A model generated the notes under the pieces. It saw nothing but the letters and a program-made list of their open reading frames with translations, was not told the origin of the DNA and did not search any database. Positions 1 to 9,170 of a DNA stretch of 64,000 nucleotides are shown piece after piece. How positions within the stretch are numbered: the stretch's first letter is position 1; each line of letters starts with the position of its first letter. Both the position numbers and the translations under genes were made by a program. Source of the DNA: Sphingomonadales bacterium (GTDB lineage Bacteria; Pseudomonadota; Alphaproteobacteria; Sphingomonadales; Sphingomonadaceae); the NCBI GenBank assembly GCA_027486415.1, contig JAIXPC010000006.1, forward strand, positions 184,902-248,901, in the 5' to 3' direction.

Positions 1-692
1 GAAATCCCCAATGCGAACTCGCCTGCCGTCAGCCGCGCCAGCAGGCGCAGTTCGCCTTCGCCGGTGCGCGCATCGGCGATCGGGCCCAGCCGCCGCGCGA
101 TCACCGCCAGCAGCCTGTCGCCCACATCGCGGCCATAGATGGTGTTGATCTGCGAAAATCGTCCGACGCCCAGCACGATGGCGCCGCAGGGCCGTCCGGC
201 GGTGCGCTGTTCGGCCAGCCACGCCTGCAACCGTTCGGCACTGGCCAGCCCGGTCAGACGATCGGCATCGGCGTTGTCTGCCGGCAAGGGCGCTGCGGCC
301 GCCGCCGCCAGCCGATCGGCATGGCGCCCGGCCAGTTGCAGGGCCGTGGCAAAGCCATCCGAACCGAAGGGAGAGACCATCACCGAAGTGGCGCCGGCAT
401 CGCGCGCGGCTTCGGACGCGCTGGCATCGTTGCGCGACAGCATCACCAGCATGGAACCGCGCCGGGCTTCCACCATCGGCCCCAGCGCCTGTGCGGCCGC
501 CAGCCCGGCGGTGAGCGCACCGCGCGCATCGACCACCACCACCCGCACCGGTTCGGCCCCGAACCGCGAGGCCGCCAGCTCGGGCCGGCGTTCGACGCGC
601 GGCGTCTGTCCCGCAGCGCTCACCATGTCCGACACATCGTCGGCATAACGCGGCGAAACGATCAGCACCGGTTCGGCGTGCCCTGCGGCCAT
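1..692 (-). CDS. Pseudo-receiver / degenerate GGDEF protein, C-terminus beyond the left edge
   Basis: The reading frame starts at an ATG at 692 and stays open for 230 codons to the window edge, so the C-terminus is missing. Residues 1-115 look like a CheY-type receiver: a hydrophobic first strand (PVLIVSP), a VVVVDARGA strand carrying an Asp, and LVMLSRND. However, the usual Lys-Pro near the end is replaced by SPF, so phosphotransfer may be lost. A GGDEF domain follows, opening with DRLTGLAS. At the signature position the sequence reads TAGEF instead of GGDEF, so cyclase activity is unlikely; a c-di-GMP or GTP sensing role, or activity in a domain outside the window, remains possible. It is divergent from moaA across about 150 bp. 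Domain identity is confident; function is not. Confidence 0.8.
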   Translation of the reverse strand, partial: MAAGHAEPVLIVSPRYADDVSDMVSAAGQTPRVERRPELAASRFGAEPVRVVVVDARGALTAGLAAAQALGPMVEARRGSMLVMLSRNDASASEAARDAGATSVMVSPFGSDGFATALQLAGRHADRLAAAAAAPLPADNADADRLTGLASAERLQAWLAEQRTAGRPCGAIVLGVGRFSQINTIYGRDVGDRLLAVIARRLGPIADARTGEGELRLLARLTAGEFALGI

Positions 693-839
693 GCGTGAAT
701 TTACCTGCCCATGCGTTTACGCTTTGCTCACGCCACGATGCCGCTTGCGGAGGTTACTGTCCACCCCCAACCGCAGCATCTGCGCCGCCATCAGCAAAAC
801 ATCTTGCCAACCGCTGCCGCCGTGCCACAGGCTTGGCCC

Positions 840-1892
840 ATGCTTGCCGCTGGCTCCGCGTCCGTTTCAACGGCCACAGCCCCGCCGCTGGTCGATCCGT
901 TCGGCCGGGCGATCTCCTATGTCCGCATCTCGGTCACTGATCGCTGCGATTTCCGCTGCGTTTACTGCATGTCCGAACACATGACCTTCCTGCCCCGCGC
1001 CGAGGTGCTGAGCCTGGAGGAGATCGACCGGCTGGCATCGGCCTTCATCCGCCGCGGCACCCGCCGCATCCGCCTGACCGGCGGGGAACCGCTGGTGCGG
1101 CGCGGCATCATCGATCTGGTCACCAGCCTTGGCCGCCACCTGAAAACCGGCGCGCTCGACGAGCTGACCCTGACCAGCAACGGCAGCCAGATGGCCCGCC
1201 ACGCCCCGGCGCTGTTTGCCGCCGGGGTGCGCCGGGTGAACATCAGCCTCGACACGCTGGATCCCGACCGCTTTGCCCGCATCACCCGCTGGGGCCGGCT
1301 GCCCCAGGTGCTGGAGGGCGTTGCCGCTGCGCGCGATGCCGGCCTCAAGGTCAAACTCAATACCGTCGCCCTTGCCGGCGAGAACGAGGACGAGATCGAG
1401 GCGCTGATGCAGTTCGCAGCGGCCAACGGCCATGATCTCACCCTCATCGAAACCATGCCGCTGGGCGAGATCGATGGCGACCGCGTCGATCAATATCTGC
1501 CCTTGTCAAAGGTGCGGCGCGATCTGGCCCGGCGCTACACGCTGACCGATCTGCCACACCGCACCGGCGGGCCGGCCCGTTATGTGCGGGTGGAGGAACT
1601 GGGGTTGCAGCTTGGCTTCATCACGCCCCTTACCCACAATTTCTGCGAAAGCTGCAACCGCGTGCGCGTCACCGCCACCGGCCAGCTGTTCATGTGCCTT
1701 GGCCAGGATGACCAGGCCGATCTGAAGGCGGTGCTGCGACGGGCGGCCAGTGACGCGGCCAGTGACGAGGCGGCAATCGATGCCGCACTCGACGAGGCCA
1801 TTGCCCGCAAGCCCAGGGGCCATGATTTCGTCATCGAACGGCGCGGCGCCCGGCCGGCCGTCCAGCGCCACATGAGCCTGACCGGCGGTTGA
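840..1892 (+). CDS. moaA: GTP 3',8-cyclase MoaA (molybdenum cofactor biosynthesis)
   Basis: A radical-SAM enzyme that, in its family, rearranges GTP to 3',8-cyclo-GTP, the first step of molybdopterin synthesis. The 350-residue product has the N-terminal CxxxCxxC cluster motif (C36, C40, C43; CDFRCVYC), the [11 protein letters not shown]-binding motif, and the C-terminal second cluster ([10 protein letters not shown] followed by a third Cys in FMCLG). It ends in the Gly-Gly tail that MoaA needs. The frame is open 43 codons further upstream, but that extension is low-complexity and unlike the family, so the ATG at 840 is preferred. No other moa gene is nearby. nadK follows after 25 bp on the same strand and may be co-transcribed. 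Confidence 0.95.
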   Translation: MLAAGSASVSTATAPPLVDPFGRAISYVRISVTDRCDFRCVYCMSEHMTFLPRAEVLSLEEIDRLASAFIRRGTRRIRLTGGEPLVRRGIIDLVTSLGRHLKTGALDELTLTSNGSQMARHAPALFAAGVRRVNISLDTLDPDRFARITRWGRLPQVLEGVAAARDAGLKVKLNTVALAGENEDEIEALMQFAAANGHDLTLIETMPLGEIDGDRVDQYLPLSKVRRDLARRYTLTDLPHRTGGPARYVRVEELGLQLGFITPLTHNFCESCNRVRVTATGQLFMCLGQDDQADLKAVLRRAASDAASDEAAIDAALDEAIARKPRGHDFVIERRGARPAVQRHMSLTGG

Positions 1893-1917
1893 CCGGGGCT
1901 TTGGGGGATTGTCTCGC

Positions 1918-2682
1918 ATGAAACTCGCGCTGCTCGCTTCGGACAGCCATGTCGCCCGCGCCGCCGCCGACGCGCTGCGAAAGTCCCATGATTTCGTGCC
2001 GGTCCGCGATGCCGACGTGGTGGTGGCGCTGGGCGGCGACGGCTTCCTGCTGCACTGCCTGCACGAAGCCATGCGAATCCGCGGGCCCAAGCCGATGTTT
2101 GGCATGAACCGCGGCACCGTTGGTTTCCTGATGAACGAGTTTCGTCAGCAGCGCCTCGAAGAGCGGGTGGCTGCCGCCAAGACCTTCGTGCTCCATCCGC
2201 TGCAGATGACTGCCACCACCACTGCGGGCGACATCGTCACCCACCCGGCGATCAACGAAGTCTCCCTGCTCAGGGAAACGCGGCAGGCTGCCAAGATCGG
2301 TATCGCCATCGATGGCAAGACACGCATGGAGGAACTGATCTGCGATGGCGTGCTGGTGGCAACACCGGCCGGCTCCACTGCCTACAACCTGTCAGCCAAT
2401 GGACCCATCCTGCCGCTCGAATCCGATCTGCTCGCGCTCACGCCCATCTCCCCCTTCCGCCCCCGCCGCTGGCGCGGCGCGCTGCTGCCCGGCGCCAGCA
2501 AGGTGGAGTTCGAGGTGCGGGAAGCGAGGAAGCGCCCGGTGTCGGCCGTGGCCGACCAGATGGAGGTGCGCGACGTGGCGCATGTGAGCGTGGCGATGGA
2601 CCGGTCGATCAGCCTGACCCTGCTGTTCGACCCGGAATATGCCCTCGACGACCGGATCAGCCTGGAACAATTCGCGAGCTGA
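1918..2682 (+). CDS. nadK: NAD kinase
   Basis: Phosphorylates NAD to NADP in the cytoplasm. The 254-residue protein shows the family motifs GGDGFLLH (catalytic Asp), NRGTVGFLMN, and the Gly-rich PAGSTAYNLSANGP segment. Length is normal for alphaproteobacterial NadK. An in-frame TTG lies 9 bp upstream at 1909, but the ATG at 1918 directly precedes the conserved start MKLALLASDS and is chosen. Follows moaA closely; tRNA-Asn lies downstream. Confidence 0.95.
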   Translation: MKLALLASDSHVARAAADALRKSHDFVPVRDADVVVALGGDGFLLHCLHEAMRIRGPKPMFGMNRGTVGFLMNEFRQQRLEERVAAAKTFVLHPLQMTATTTAGDIVTHPAINEVSLLRETRQAAKIGIAIDGKTRMEELICDGVLVATPAGSTAYNLSANGPILPLESDLLALTPISPFRPRRWRGALLPGASKVEFEVREARKRPVSAVADQMEVRDVAHVSVAMDRSISLTLLFDPEYALDDRISLEQFAS

Positions 2683-2691
2683 ATTTTGCCC

Positions 2692-2720
2692 TTGGCAAGC
2701 CCGCCGCCCCCCGCTAAGGG
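2692..2720 (+). promoter_or_regulatory. Candidate sigma70-type promoter for tRNA-Asn
   Basis: TTGGCA at 2692-2697 and TAAGGG at 2715-2720 are separated by 17 bp and end 16 bp before the mature tRNA. The -35 box is good and the -10 box weak. The same 17-bp spacing is seen upstream of tRNA-Lys in this window. Confidence 0.4.
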
Positions 2721-2736
2721 AGCGCTCCCACGCTGT

Positions 2737-2811
2737 TCCTCGGTAGCTCAGCGGTAGAGCCCTCGACTGTTAATCGAGTTGTCGCAGGTTCGAATCCTGC
2801 CCGGGGAGCCA
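2737..2811 (+). tRNA. tRNA-Asn (anticodon GTT)
   Basis: Complete cloverleaf by eye. The acceptor stem TCCTCGG pairs with CCGGGGA, allowing one T-G wobble. The D arm has GCTC/GAGC. The anticodon stem-loop CTCGA-CTGTTAA-TCGAG gives anticodon GTT. The T arm GCAGG-TTCGAAT-CCTGC is intact, and discriminator G is followed by an encoded CCA. No duplicated 3' end is seen nearby, so there is no sign of integration here. Confidence 0.97.
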
Positions 2812-2832
2812 GCGTGGGATTGCCGTTCCCCG

Positions 2833-5580
2833 TCAGACCATGACAGGGTTGAACGAGGTCGCTAACAGCACCCCGGCAAATCCGAACCCGAAGATGTCGG
2901 CCCGCCCGTCACCATTGTAATCTGCCATTTCGCGGTGGAAGACATTGTCTGACGTCCAGCCCTGGTTGCGGCCGAAATTGGCGACATCAAAGCCTGCTTC
3001 GCTGATCCCGCCATTGGTTTGACCAAAAGCGACGAACGTGCCGGCAACACCAAAGCCCACGACATCATCGCGGCCATCGCCGTTCACGTCGGCCAGGTCG
3101 CGCGTGAACACGTCCTGCGTGCTCCAGCCCTGATTGGTGCCGAAATTGTTCAGCGCCAGCGTTGCTTCGCCAAAGCTGCCGTTGGACTGACCCAGCGCCA
3201 CCAGCGTGCCGAAGGTGCCGAACCCGACGATGTCGGCCCGGCCGTCGCCGTTCACGTCACCCACTTCGCGGTGGAAGACATTGTTTGACGTCCAGCCCTG
3301 ATCGCGGCCGAAATTGGCAACCGCCAGGCTGGCCGGGCCGAACGTGCCGCTGGCCGTTCCCAGGGCGACGAAGGTGCCGGGCGTGCCAAAACCGACGATA
3401 TCGGCAAATCCGTCGCCGTTCACATCGGCCAGCGTGCGCGCTGCGGCGTCCTGTGTTGTCCAGCCATTGGCCGGGTTGAAATTGCCGGACCGCAGGCTGA
3501 CGGCACCGAACGTGCCATTGGCCTGCGCCAGCGACACCAGCACTCCGGCCGTGCCAAAGCCCACGATGTCCTCGCGGCCGTCATTGTTCACGTCCACCAG
3601 TTCCCGGTGGAAGCTGTTGTCACTGCTCCAGCCCTGATCGACACCAAAATTGGCAATGCCAAGGATCGGGGCCGCGAAATTGCCGTCGCCCGACCCCAGT
3701 GACACAAGGGTGCCGGCCTGGCCGAACCCGACGATATCGGCGAAACCATCGCCGTTCACATCACCGGCCTGGCGCGGGAAGCGGTCCTGCGATGACCAGC
3801 CGCCGGCGCCCACGGCAAAATTGGCGACGACCGGGCGATCGGGATTGCTGAACCGGAAGGTGAAGATGCCGTCGGCGAACTGATAGAGTTCGACGTTGGA
3901 CACGATATCGCGGCCGTTCGGGGTGAGGATGTTGAAGGTTTCATCCGTGAAAAAGTAGGTCGAACCGGCCAGCGCCCCGGCAAACACCACCTTGTCGATG
4001 CCGGCCAGCCCGTCGATGACATCGTCGGCGGCGGTGGCGGTCAGCACATCGTTGCCGGCCGTGCCGGTCACGAGGTTGGCCAGCGACAGCAGCACACCGC
4101 CACCCGACGCGGCCCGCGCAGCAAAGCTGCCGTTGATTGCCGCGCCGAAGGTCAGGCTGCCGCCGGTGTAGGCCAACGTCGAACCCGACAGGCTGAAGGA
4201 AAAACTGGCAATCGCGGCGTCGGTGATGTGGATGGTGTCGCCAAGGCTGAAATCGATGATCTGATCGCCGTTCAGGCCGGCGGCGGTATCGCGGAACACG
4301 TCGGCACCCGGGCCGCCAGTCAGGACGTCAATGCCGCTGCCGCCGGTCAGGATGTCGTTGTCGCCATTGCCGGTCACGATGTCGTTATCGGCACCGCCAT
4401 CCAGCACATCGACAAACCCGCCGCCCAGCAGTTCATCGTTGCCCGCATCGCCGTTGAAGCGTCCGCCGCCGACAATGCGATCATTGCCATCGCCGCCCGA
4501 GATGAAGTCGTTGGCGCTGCCGCCACCACTGAACAGCCGGTCGTCGCCGCCTTCGCCATAGATCTCGTCCTGACCCCAGCTACCGCCGATCTGGTCATTG
4601 CCATTGCCGCCATAAATGACGGCCGTCATCGTCGAACCGGAAGGTTGGCCATTGCGATCGCTGCCGAACTGCAGACCACCAATCGAGGCGGAATCGTTGC
4701 CATCGCCCAGATAGATGGTCTTGCGACCGCTGGAAACGCCGCCCGCGATGATCTGGTCGTTGCCCGCCCCGGCATAGACGATGTCGTTGCCATGGCTCAG
4801 CGTGATGTAGCCGCCGCCGGCGGTGGCGGTGATGATGTCGTCGCCATAGGTGTCGAGCGGCGCGCGAAACAGGTTGGAGGTGTCGCGGGGATAGGCCGAC
4901 ATCTCGATGACGTTGAGGGTGGACGCCACCGCAGCCGTTCCCGCAGGCGACCAGCCACGGAAATTGTCGGCATGGAACTGTGCCGCCGTCCGGCCCTGGA
5001 ATGTCGCGATCGTCGTCCACGGATCGGCTGTCTGCGATCGCACCTGCAACAGCGCGCCGCCGGCACTGTCGATCAGTTGCGCGCGGCCGGCCCCGAACGG
5101 GTTGGTCAGGCCGCTCGCGCCCAGCGTCGCGAAATTGTCCCACCAGATGCCGTTGCGCCAGTACCAGGTCGAAAATTCCAGGATGTCGCCGCCGGCGCCG
5201 GTTTCGAAATCAGTGAAGATCTGCGTTCCGCCGGCCTGGAAGCTGGTGACGACATGATCGCGGCCGCTGCCCAGCGTGACCGTATCGACCACGCCCAGAA
5301 ATGGCCGGAACTGTGCCCAGTCATTGCCGGACCCCAGATTGAACGTGGAGTTCACCGCGCTCGAGACGAACACCAGGTCGCTGCCGGCGCCCATGTCGGC
5401 ATTGAAGCCTTGATTCGGGCCGGATCGCGTGTCGAGCTGATCATCACCGTCGCCGGCAAAGATCGTATCGAAACCACCCGATACTTCGATGAAGTCGTTA
5501 CCGCCAAGGGCATTGATGACATCGTCGCCAACGCTATCCACAATAAAATCAACACCTTCGGTGCCTGTGAACGTCGGCAT
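2833..5580 (-). CDS. Large secreted RTX / FG-GAP repeat protein
   Basis: 915 residues, Asp/Gly/Asn-rich. The N-terminus (about 1-60) and residues about 260-435 carry RTX-type calcium-binding nonapeptides (GGNDFIEVS, GDGDDQLD, GAGNDQI, GGDGNDRI). From about residue 590 there are six repeats of about 50 residues containing DVNGDG-AD-GFG, i.e. FG-GAP/VCBS-like blades. They alternate between a GW(S/T)(S/T)QD type and a GW(S/T)S(D/N)N-FHRE type. No signal peptide is seen; RTX proteins are normally exported by type I secretion, but no transporter is encoded here. No enzymatic domain was recognised. The start at 5580 has a GGGGGAAA ribosome binding site 6 bp upstream. The C-terminal array is shared with the metalloprotease at 59767-63420. 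Confidence 0.85.
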   Translation of the reverse strand: MPTFTGTEGVDFIVDSVGDDVINALGGNDFIEVSGGFDTIFAGDGDDQLDTRSGPNQGFNADMGAGSDLVFVSSAVNSTFNLGSGNDWAQFRPFLGVVDTVTLGSGRDHVVTSFQAGGTQIFTDFETGAGGDILEFSTWYWRNGIWWDNFATLGASGLTNPFGAGRAQLIDSAGGALLQVRSQTADPWTTIATFQGRTAAQFHADNFRGWSPAGTAAVASTLNVIEMSAYPRDTSNLFRAPLDTYGDDIITATAGGGYITLSHGNDIVYAGAGNDQIIAGGVSSGRKTIYLGDGNDSASIGGLQFGSDRNGQPSGSTMTAVIYGGNGNDQIGGSWGQDEIYGEGGDDRLFSGGGSANDFISGGDGNDRIVGGGRFNGDAGNDELLGGGFVDVLDGGADNDIVTGNGDNDILTGGSGIDVLTGGPGADVFRDTAAGLNGDQIIDFSLGDTIHITDAAIASFSFSLSGSTLAYTGGSLTFGAAINGSFAARAASGGGVLLSLANLVTGTAGNDVLTATAADDVIDGLAGIDKVVFAGALAGSTYFFTDETFNILTPNGRDIVSNVELYQFADGIFTFRFSNPDRPVVANFAVGAGGWSSQDRFPRQAGDVNGDGFADIVGFGQAGTLVSLGSGDGNFAAPILGIANFGVDQGWSSDNSFHRELVDVNNDGREDIVGFGTAGVLVSLAQANGTFGAVSLRSGNFNPANGWTTQDAAARTLADVNGDGFADIVGFGTPGTFVALGTASGTFGPASLAVANFGRDQGWTSNNVFHREVGDVNGDGRADIVGFGTFGTLVALGQSNGSFGEATLALNNFGTNQGWSTQDVFTRDLADVNGDGRDDVVGFGVAGTFVAFGQTNGGISEAGFDVANFGRNQGWTSDNVFHREMADYNGDGRADIFGFGFAGVLLATSFNPVMV

Positions 5581-5750
5581 GGCAAATTTCCCCCGCAGTC
5601 ATTCTTTACTTCATGAGATGATTCACCCCTCTATACGCTTTGTAAACTGCGCGCTGACTGCGTCAGGGAGACATGGCTTTCGAACATTCAGCGTGGCGAA
5701 AGATGTCACGTGCGACATGGCACCATAATCTGCTGAAAGGCCTTGCCGCC

Positions 5751-6893
5751 ATGCTGCCCCGTGCTGCCCTCCTGCTTGTCGCGGTCACTCTCGCCGGGTG
5801 CACCTATCCCGGTCATGCCTCCGGCACCGCACCGTCCTATCCGTCGGGCTATCAGCCGGTGATGGGGGGTTATGCCACCGACTGGCCGGCACAGCCCGGC
5901 GCGATGTGGGGCCCGGAAGACGTGCCCAATATCGAGGTGTTCCGCGATCCCCTGAGCCTCCATGGCCGCTGGCTGCAGTCGCCGCAGTGGGGCGTGGTGT
6001 TCGTGCCGAACGCGCCGCGCGGCTGGCGTCCGTATCAGAACGGCCAGTGGCTCGAAAACCGCTTCTGGCTGTCGGGCGATCCATGGGGCTGGGCCACCGA
6101 TCACTATGGCCGCTGGGGCTATGACGAGGCGGTGGGCTGGGTGTGGGTGCCGGGCACGACCTGGGGGCCAAGCTGGGTGGCCTGGCGCGAGGCCGACGAC
6201 GTGGTGGGCTGGGCCCCGATCCCGCCGCGCGTCGCCTGGAATGTCGGCATTGGCTTTGGTTCGGGCTGGGGCCATGACAGCTGGAACAGCTGGTATGGCC
6301 CGTCGTGGGTGTGGGTGCCACGCTCGAATTTCTACACGCGCGGCTTTGGCGGGCGCATCCTGCCGTGGAACAGCGGCCTCAACTGGTGGGGCCGCAGCCG
6401 CTGGCAGCACACGCCCTATTGGGGCTGGAACCGGCCGTGGGACCGCAGCTGGGGCTGGCGGACGCCCTATGGCGGCTGGAATGGCAATCGTGGCTGGAAT
6501 GATGGGCGCGGCTGGAACGGCAATCGTGGCTGGAACAACAACCGCGACTGGGATCGCAGCTGGCGTCAACCCCGGCGCGGTGAACCCGGCAGCATCGGCG
6601 ATCGCATCGGCCGCGACATGACCGGCCAGCCGCCGCGCGGCAACCCCGGCTGGGGCGATGGTCGCCGCGGCGGCGGCACCTGGCAGGGCCGCCCCCAGGC
6701 CGGAGGTACCGCCCCCGTGCCGCAGGTGCAGCCGCCACAGTATCGCCCGCAGGCCCAGGCTGATGCCGGCGATCGTCCGATGTTCCGGCCGCGGCCCGAA
6801 AATCGCGGCGCGGAACGGCGCGGCGATGGTGGGCAGCGCATGAACAACATGGGCCAGCGGTCCGCCGGCGAGGGTGACGAACGGCCTCAGTGA
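5751..6893 (+). CDS. DUF6600-type tryptophan-rich lipoprotein
   Basis: 380 residues. An N-terminal hydrophobic segment ends in the lipobox LAGC, so it should be a lipoprotein of the cell envelope. Residues about 75-200 contain the repeated Trp/Gly/Tyr-rich pattern (YGRWGYDEAVGWVWVPG, GWAPIPP) typical of DUF6600 proteins. The C-terminal 150 residues are low-complexity, rich in Trp, Asn, Gly, Arg and Gln. The frame is open upstream to 5673, but the ATG at 5751 places the hydrophobic segment at the N-terminus and has GAAAGG 10 bp upstream. Function unknown. Its last 7 bp overlap the convergent gene at 6887-7231. Confidence 0.75.
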   Translation: MLPRAALLLVAVTLAGCTYPGHASGTAPSYPSGYQPVMGGYATDWPAQPGAMWGPEDVPNIEVFRDPLSLHGRWLQSPQWGVVFVPNAPRGWRPYQNGQWLENRFWLSGDPWGWATDHYGRWGYDEAVGWVWVPGTTWGPSWVAWREADDVVGWAPIPPRVAWNVGIGFGSGWGHDSWNSWYGPSWVWVPRSNFYTRGFGGRILPWNSGLNWWGRSRWQHTPYWGWNRPWDRSWGWRTPYGGWNGNRGWNDGRGWNGNRGWNNNRDWDRSWRQPRRGEPGSIGDRIGRDMTGQPPRGNPGWGDGRRGGGTWQGRPQAGGTAPVPQVQPPQYRPQAQADAGDRPMFRPRPENRGAERRGDGGQRMNNMGQRSAGEGDERPQ

Positions 6894-7231
6894 TCCTGCC
6901 ACCAGGCATAGGCCGCGTGCTGCCTTTGGGTGACAAAGGCGCGGGCGGCCGGCCCGGTCCAATCGGCGGGCGCATCGCTGCGGCCAACCCACCAGCCCTG
7001 CCCCGGCAGCCGATCCGATTCGCGCACTACCAGCACGGCCAGTTCCGGCTCGCCGGCCGCGCGGCCTTCGCTGTCGATCTGGTCAAGCAACCGGCACAGC
7101 GCCCGCATCCTGGGCCGTGAAAACCGATGCCCCAGCGCCAGCAGCATTTCGGAATAGGACAGATCGCGCCCCGCCCGCGCCGCCGCGATCAACAGGGCGC
7201 GAATGTCGGGCAAATCGGCAGGCGTCACCAT
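6887..7231 (-). CDS. Small conserved hypothetical protein
   Basis: 114 residues. The central part (LCRLLDQIDSEGRAAGEPELA then VLVVRESDRLPGQGWW) resembles a family of small proteins in which a helical, winged-helix-like N-terminus precedes a GxPxLxxxVVR-xxGLPGxGF motif. Members are sometimes mis-annotated as ribose-phosphate pyrophosphokinase. There is no PRPP-binding motif here, so no enzyme call is made. The start at 7231 is chosen because the frame upstream becomes Arg/Pro-rich noise. Confidence 0.65.
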   Translation of the reverse strand: MVTPADLPDIRALLIAAARAGRDLSYSEMLLALGHRFSRPRMRALCRLLDQIDSEGRAAGEPELAVLVVRESDRLPGQGWWVGRSDAPADWTGPAARAFVTQRQHAAYAWWQDH

Positions 7232-7257
7232 CGCCGCCCTGCTTGCCACCGCTGCCC

Positions 7258-7296
7258 ACAAAAAACCACCGGCCGGCATTGCTGCCGACCGGTGGT
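7258..7296 (-). terminator. Rho-independent terminator of the gene at 7314-7613
   Basis: On the minus strand a 14-bp stem (7283-7296 with 7265-7278, one mismatch, 4-nt loop) is followed by a run of six T (7265-7260). It lies just after the stop codon at 7314. Confidence 0.75.
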
Positions 7297-7313
7297 CCTT
7301 GTCATGCCGTGGC

Positions 7314-7613
7314 TCAGGCCCTGGGCGGCTTGGGCTTGTCCGGCATCTGGTTGGTATCCGGCGGCACCGGGCGATCAGGGGTGTCGGCCGGCGCGTTCGG
7401 CGTGGCCGGTGTTGCCGGGGTGGCAGGCACGGCCGGGGTGGTTTCGCTCGGCGGCACGGCCGGGTTCGCCGGGGTCGCCGGCACCGCCGACGGGGTGGTT
7501 TCCGTCTGCGACGGCGGGATCGGCTTGGGCATGGTCGATTTCGATTGCGCCGTGGCCGTGGTCGCAAGCGCCAGCGCGATCGGCGCCAGCAGCAGGATGC
7601 GGGTGGAAGTCAT
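7314..7613 (-). CDS. Small exported Pro/Ala/Thr-rich protein
   Basis: 99 residues. A clean signal peptide (MTSTRILLLAPIALALATTATAQ) is followed by a low-complexity tail of repeated PATPAxPxxPxxET units with no recognisable fold. Likely periplasmic or cell-surface, function unknown. The start at 7613 puts the signal peptide at the N-terminus, with GGAG about 10 bp upstream. A strong terminator follows. Confidence 0.65.
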   Translation of the reverse strand: MTSTRILLLAPIALALATTATAQSKSTMPKPIPPSQTETTPSAVPATPANPAVPPSETTPAVPATPATPATPNAPADTPDRPVPPDTNQMPDKPKPPRA

Positions 7614-7882
7614 GCGTTTGCACTCCAGTGGGTGATAACAGCCCCCTCGTGCCCCCTTTTGCCCCTTGCTGATGGTCTGGCCGGCGACAGAACGAGGGAC
7701 AGGTCGCCGGCCAGTCACGCCACATTGCCGATTGAACCTGAACGCCAGCTTTCAACGCAATCACGGCAAGACAGGCCGAAGCCCCTGGCCGGACGAAGCG
7801 TTGTCGCGCCCCGGCGGCTGCCTGCCGAATCGCGCGCCCGGCGTGGATGACAGCACGGCCCCCGCCTGCTAACGCAGCCACC

Positions 7883-8497
7883 ATGACAGTCTATCTTCAC
7901 GAAGGCGATCTGCCCGCCGGCATCCTCGCCCCCGGCCCGGTGGCCGTCGACAGCGAGACCATGGGCCTCAACCCGCACCGCGACCGGCTGTGCCTGCTGC
8001 AGATCAGCGACGGCCAGGGCGATGAACATCTCGTGCGATTTGCCGCCGGCCAGTATGACGCCCCCAATCTCAAGGCCGTGCTCGCCGATCCGGCGCGGCT
8101 GAAGCTGATGCACTTCGCCCGCTTCGACGTGGCGGTGATCCGGCACTATCTGGGCGTGTGGGCGACGCCGGTGTTCTGCACCAAGATCGCTTCCAAGCTT
8201 GTCCGCACCTACACCGATCGCCACGGCCTCAAGGATCTCTTGAGGGAAACCCTGGGCGTCGAGATCTCCAAGCAGCAGCAATCGTCCGACTGGGGCGCCG
8301 CCGACCTGTCCGACGCGCAGAAGGAATATGCCGCCAGCGACGTCCGCTATCTGCACCGCGCCCACGAGGTGCTGGTGCGCCGGCTGGAACGGGAAGGCCG
8401 CACCGCGCTGGCCCAGGCCTGTTTCGATTTCCTGCCCGCCCGTGCCGAACTCGATCTGATCGGCTGGGACGAGCAGGATATCTTTGCCCACATGTGA
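7883..8497 (+). CDS. rnd: Ribonuclease D-like 3'-5' exonuclease
   Basis: 204 residues, a single DEDD-type exonuclease domain without the HRDC domains of full-length RNase D; this short form is common in alphaproteobacteria. Visible catalytic motifs are VDSETMGL (Asp and Glu), HFARFDVAVI (Asp) and YAASDVRYL (Tyr and Asp, DEDDy type). In its family it trims 3' ends of tRNA and other stable RNAs. An in-frame ATG 36 bp upstream at 7847 is rejected because the added residues are unlike the family. lptC starts 15 bp downstream, so the three genes probably form an operon. Confidence 0.88.
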   Translation: MTVYLHEGDLPAGILAPGPVAVDSETMGLNPHRDRLCLLQISDGQGDEHLVRFAAGQYDAPNLKAVLADPARLKLMHFARFDVAVIRHYLGVWATPVFCTKIASKLVRTYTDRHGLKDLLRETLGVEISKQQQSSDWGAADLSDAQKEYAASDVRYLHRAHEVLVRRLEREGRTALAQACFDFLPARAELDLIGWDEQDIFAHM

Positions 8498-8511
8498 TCC
8501 CGCCCGGCGCC

Positions 8512-9168
8512 GTGACCCCCGATCCCGCCCTGTTGTCCCCCGCCCGCCCGCGCTCGCGCCGGCAGCAGGCCGCCCTGCCCGGCAGCGCGCATGATCAGCG
8601 GATGACGGCGCTGAAATATCTGCTGCCGTCCGCCGCCTTCGTGCTGGGCATGACAATCCTGATCTGGCCGCTTGTCAGCGGGCAGGAATTCTCCTTCCTG
8701 CTGGCCAAGGATCAGGTGGCGGTGGCGCAGGAACGCCTGCGCGTCGATCGCGCCGAATATCGCGGCAAGACCGCCGCCGGCGAGGCGTTTGCCATATCCG
8801 CCGGCAGCGCCATCCAGCGCACCAGCGCCGAACCGGTGGTGGAGATGACATCGCTTGCCGCCCGGCTCGACGGCCAGGAAGGCCCGGCCACCGTCGATGC
8901 GCCATCCGGCCGCTATTTCCTCGACGAGGATCGGCTGGAGGTCGCCGGCCCCGTCAAGCTGCGGTCTGACGGCGGCTACACGCTGGATGCCGAAACCGTG
9001 CAGATCGATCTGAAACGCCGCACGGTGAAGACCGATGAACCAGTGTCGGGCCGGCTGCCGATGGGCACGTTCCGCAGCAACAGCATGTATGGTGATCTTG
9101 CCGGCAAGCGCGTCAGCCTGATCGGCAATGTCCGCTTGCGTATCAACCAGCGCGGCGGCAGAGGATAG
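8512..9168 (+). CDS. lptC: LPS export system protein LptC
   Basis: 218 residues. One N-terminal transmembrane helix (YLLPSAAFVLGMTILIWPLV) is followed by a beta-rich periplasmic domain with the LptC pattern (RVDRAEYRGKTAAGEAFAI, GGYTLDAETVQIDL). In its family it anchors in the inner membrane and passes lipopolysaccharide from LptBFG to LptA. The GTG at 8512 is preferred over the ATG at 8602 because sphingomonad LptC proteins have a similar basic cytoplasmic segment containing a PGS-HD motif before the helix. lptA begins 2 bp after the stop. Confidence 0.82.
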   Translation: MTPDPALLSPARPRSRRQQAALPGSAHDQRMTALKYLLPSAAFVLGMTILIWPLVSGQEFSFLLAKDQVAVAQERLRVDRAEYRGKTAAGEAFAISAGSAIQRTSAEPVVEMTSLAARLDGQEGPATVDAPSGRYFLDEDRLEVAGPVKLRSDGGYTLDAETVQIDLKRRTVKTDEPVSGRLPMGTFRSNSMYGDLAGKRVSLIGNVRLRINQRGGRG

Positions 9169-9170
9169 GC

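Noticed and set aside
4228..5616. A 462-codon plus-strand frame opposite the RTX/FG-GAP gene
   Set aside because: It mirrors the Asp/Gly repeats as Ala/Val/Ile repeats on the other strand; no start signal or family.
8512..8601. Starting LptC at the ATG at 8602
   Set aside because: It would remove the conserved cytoplasmic segment before the membrane helix; the GTG at 8512 is 15 bp after the previous stop and fits an operon.
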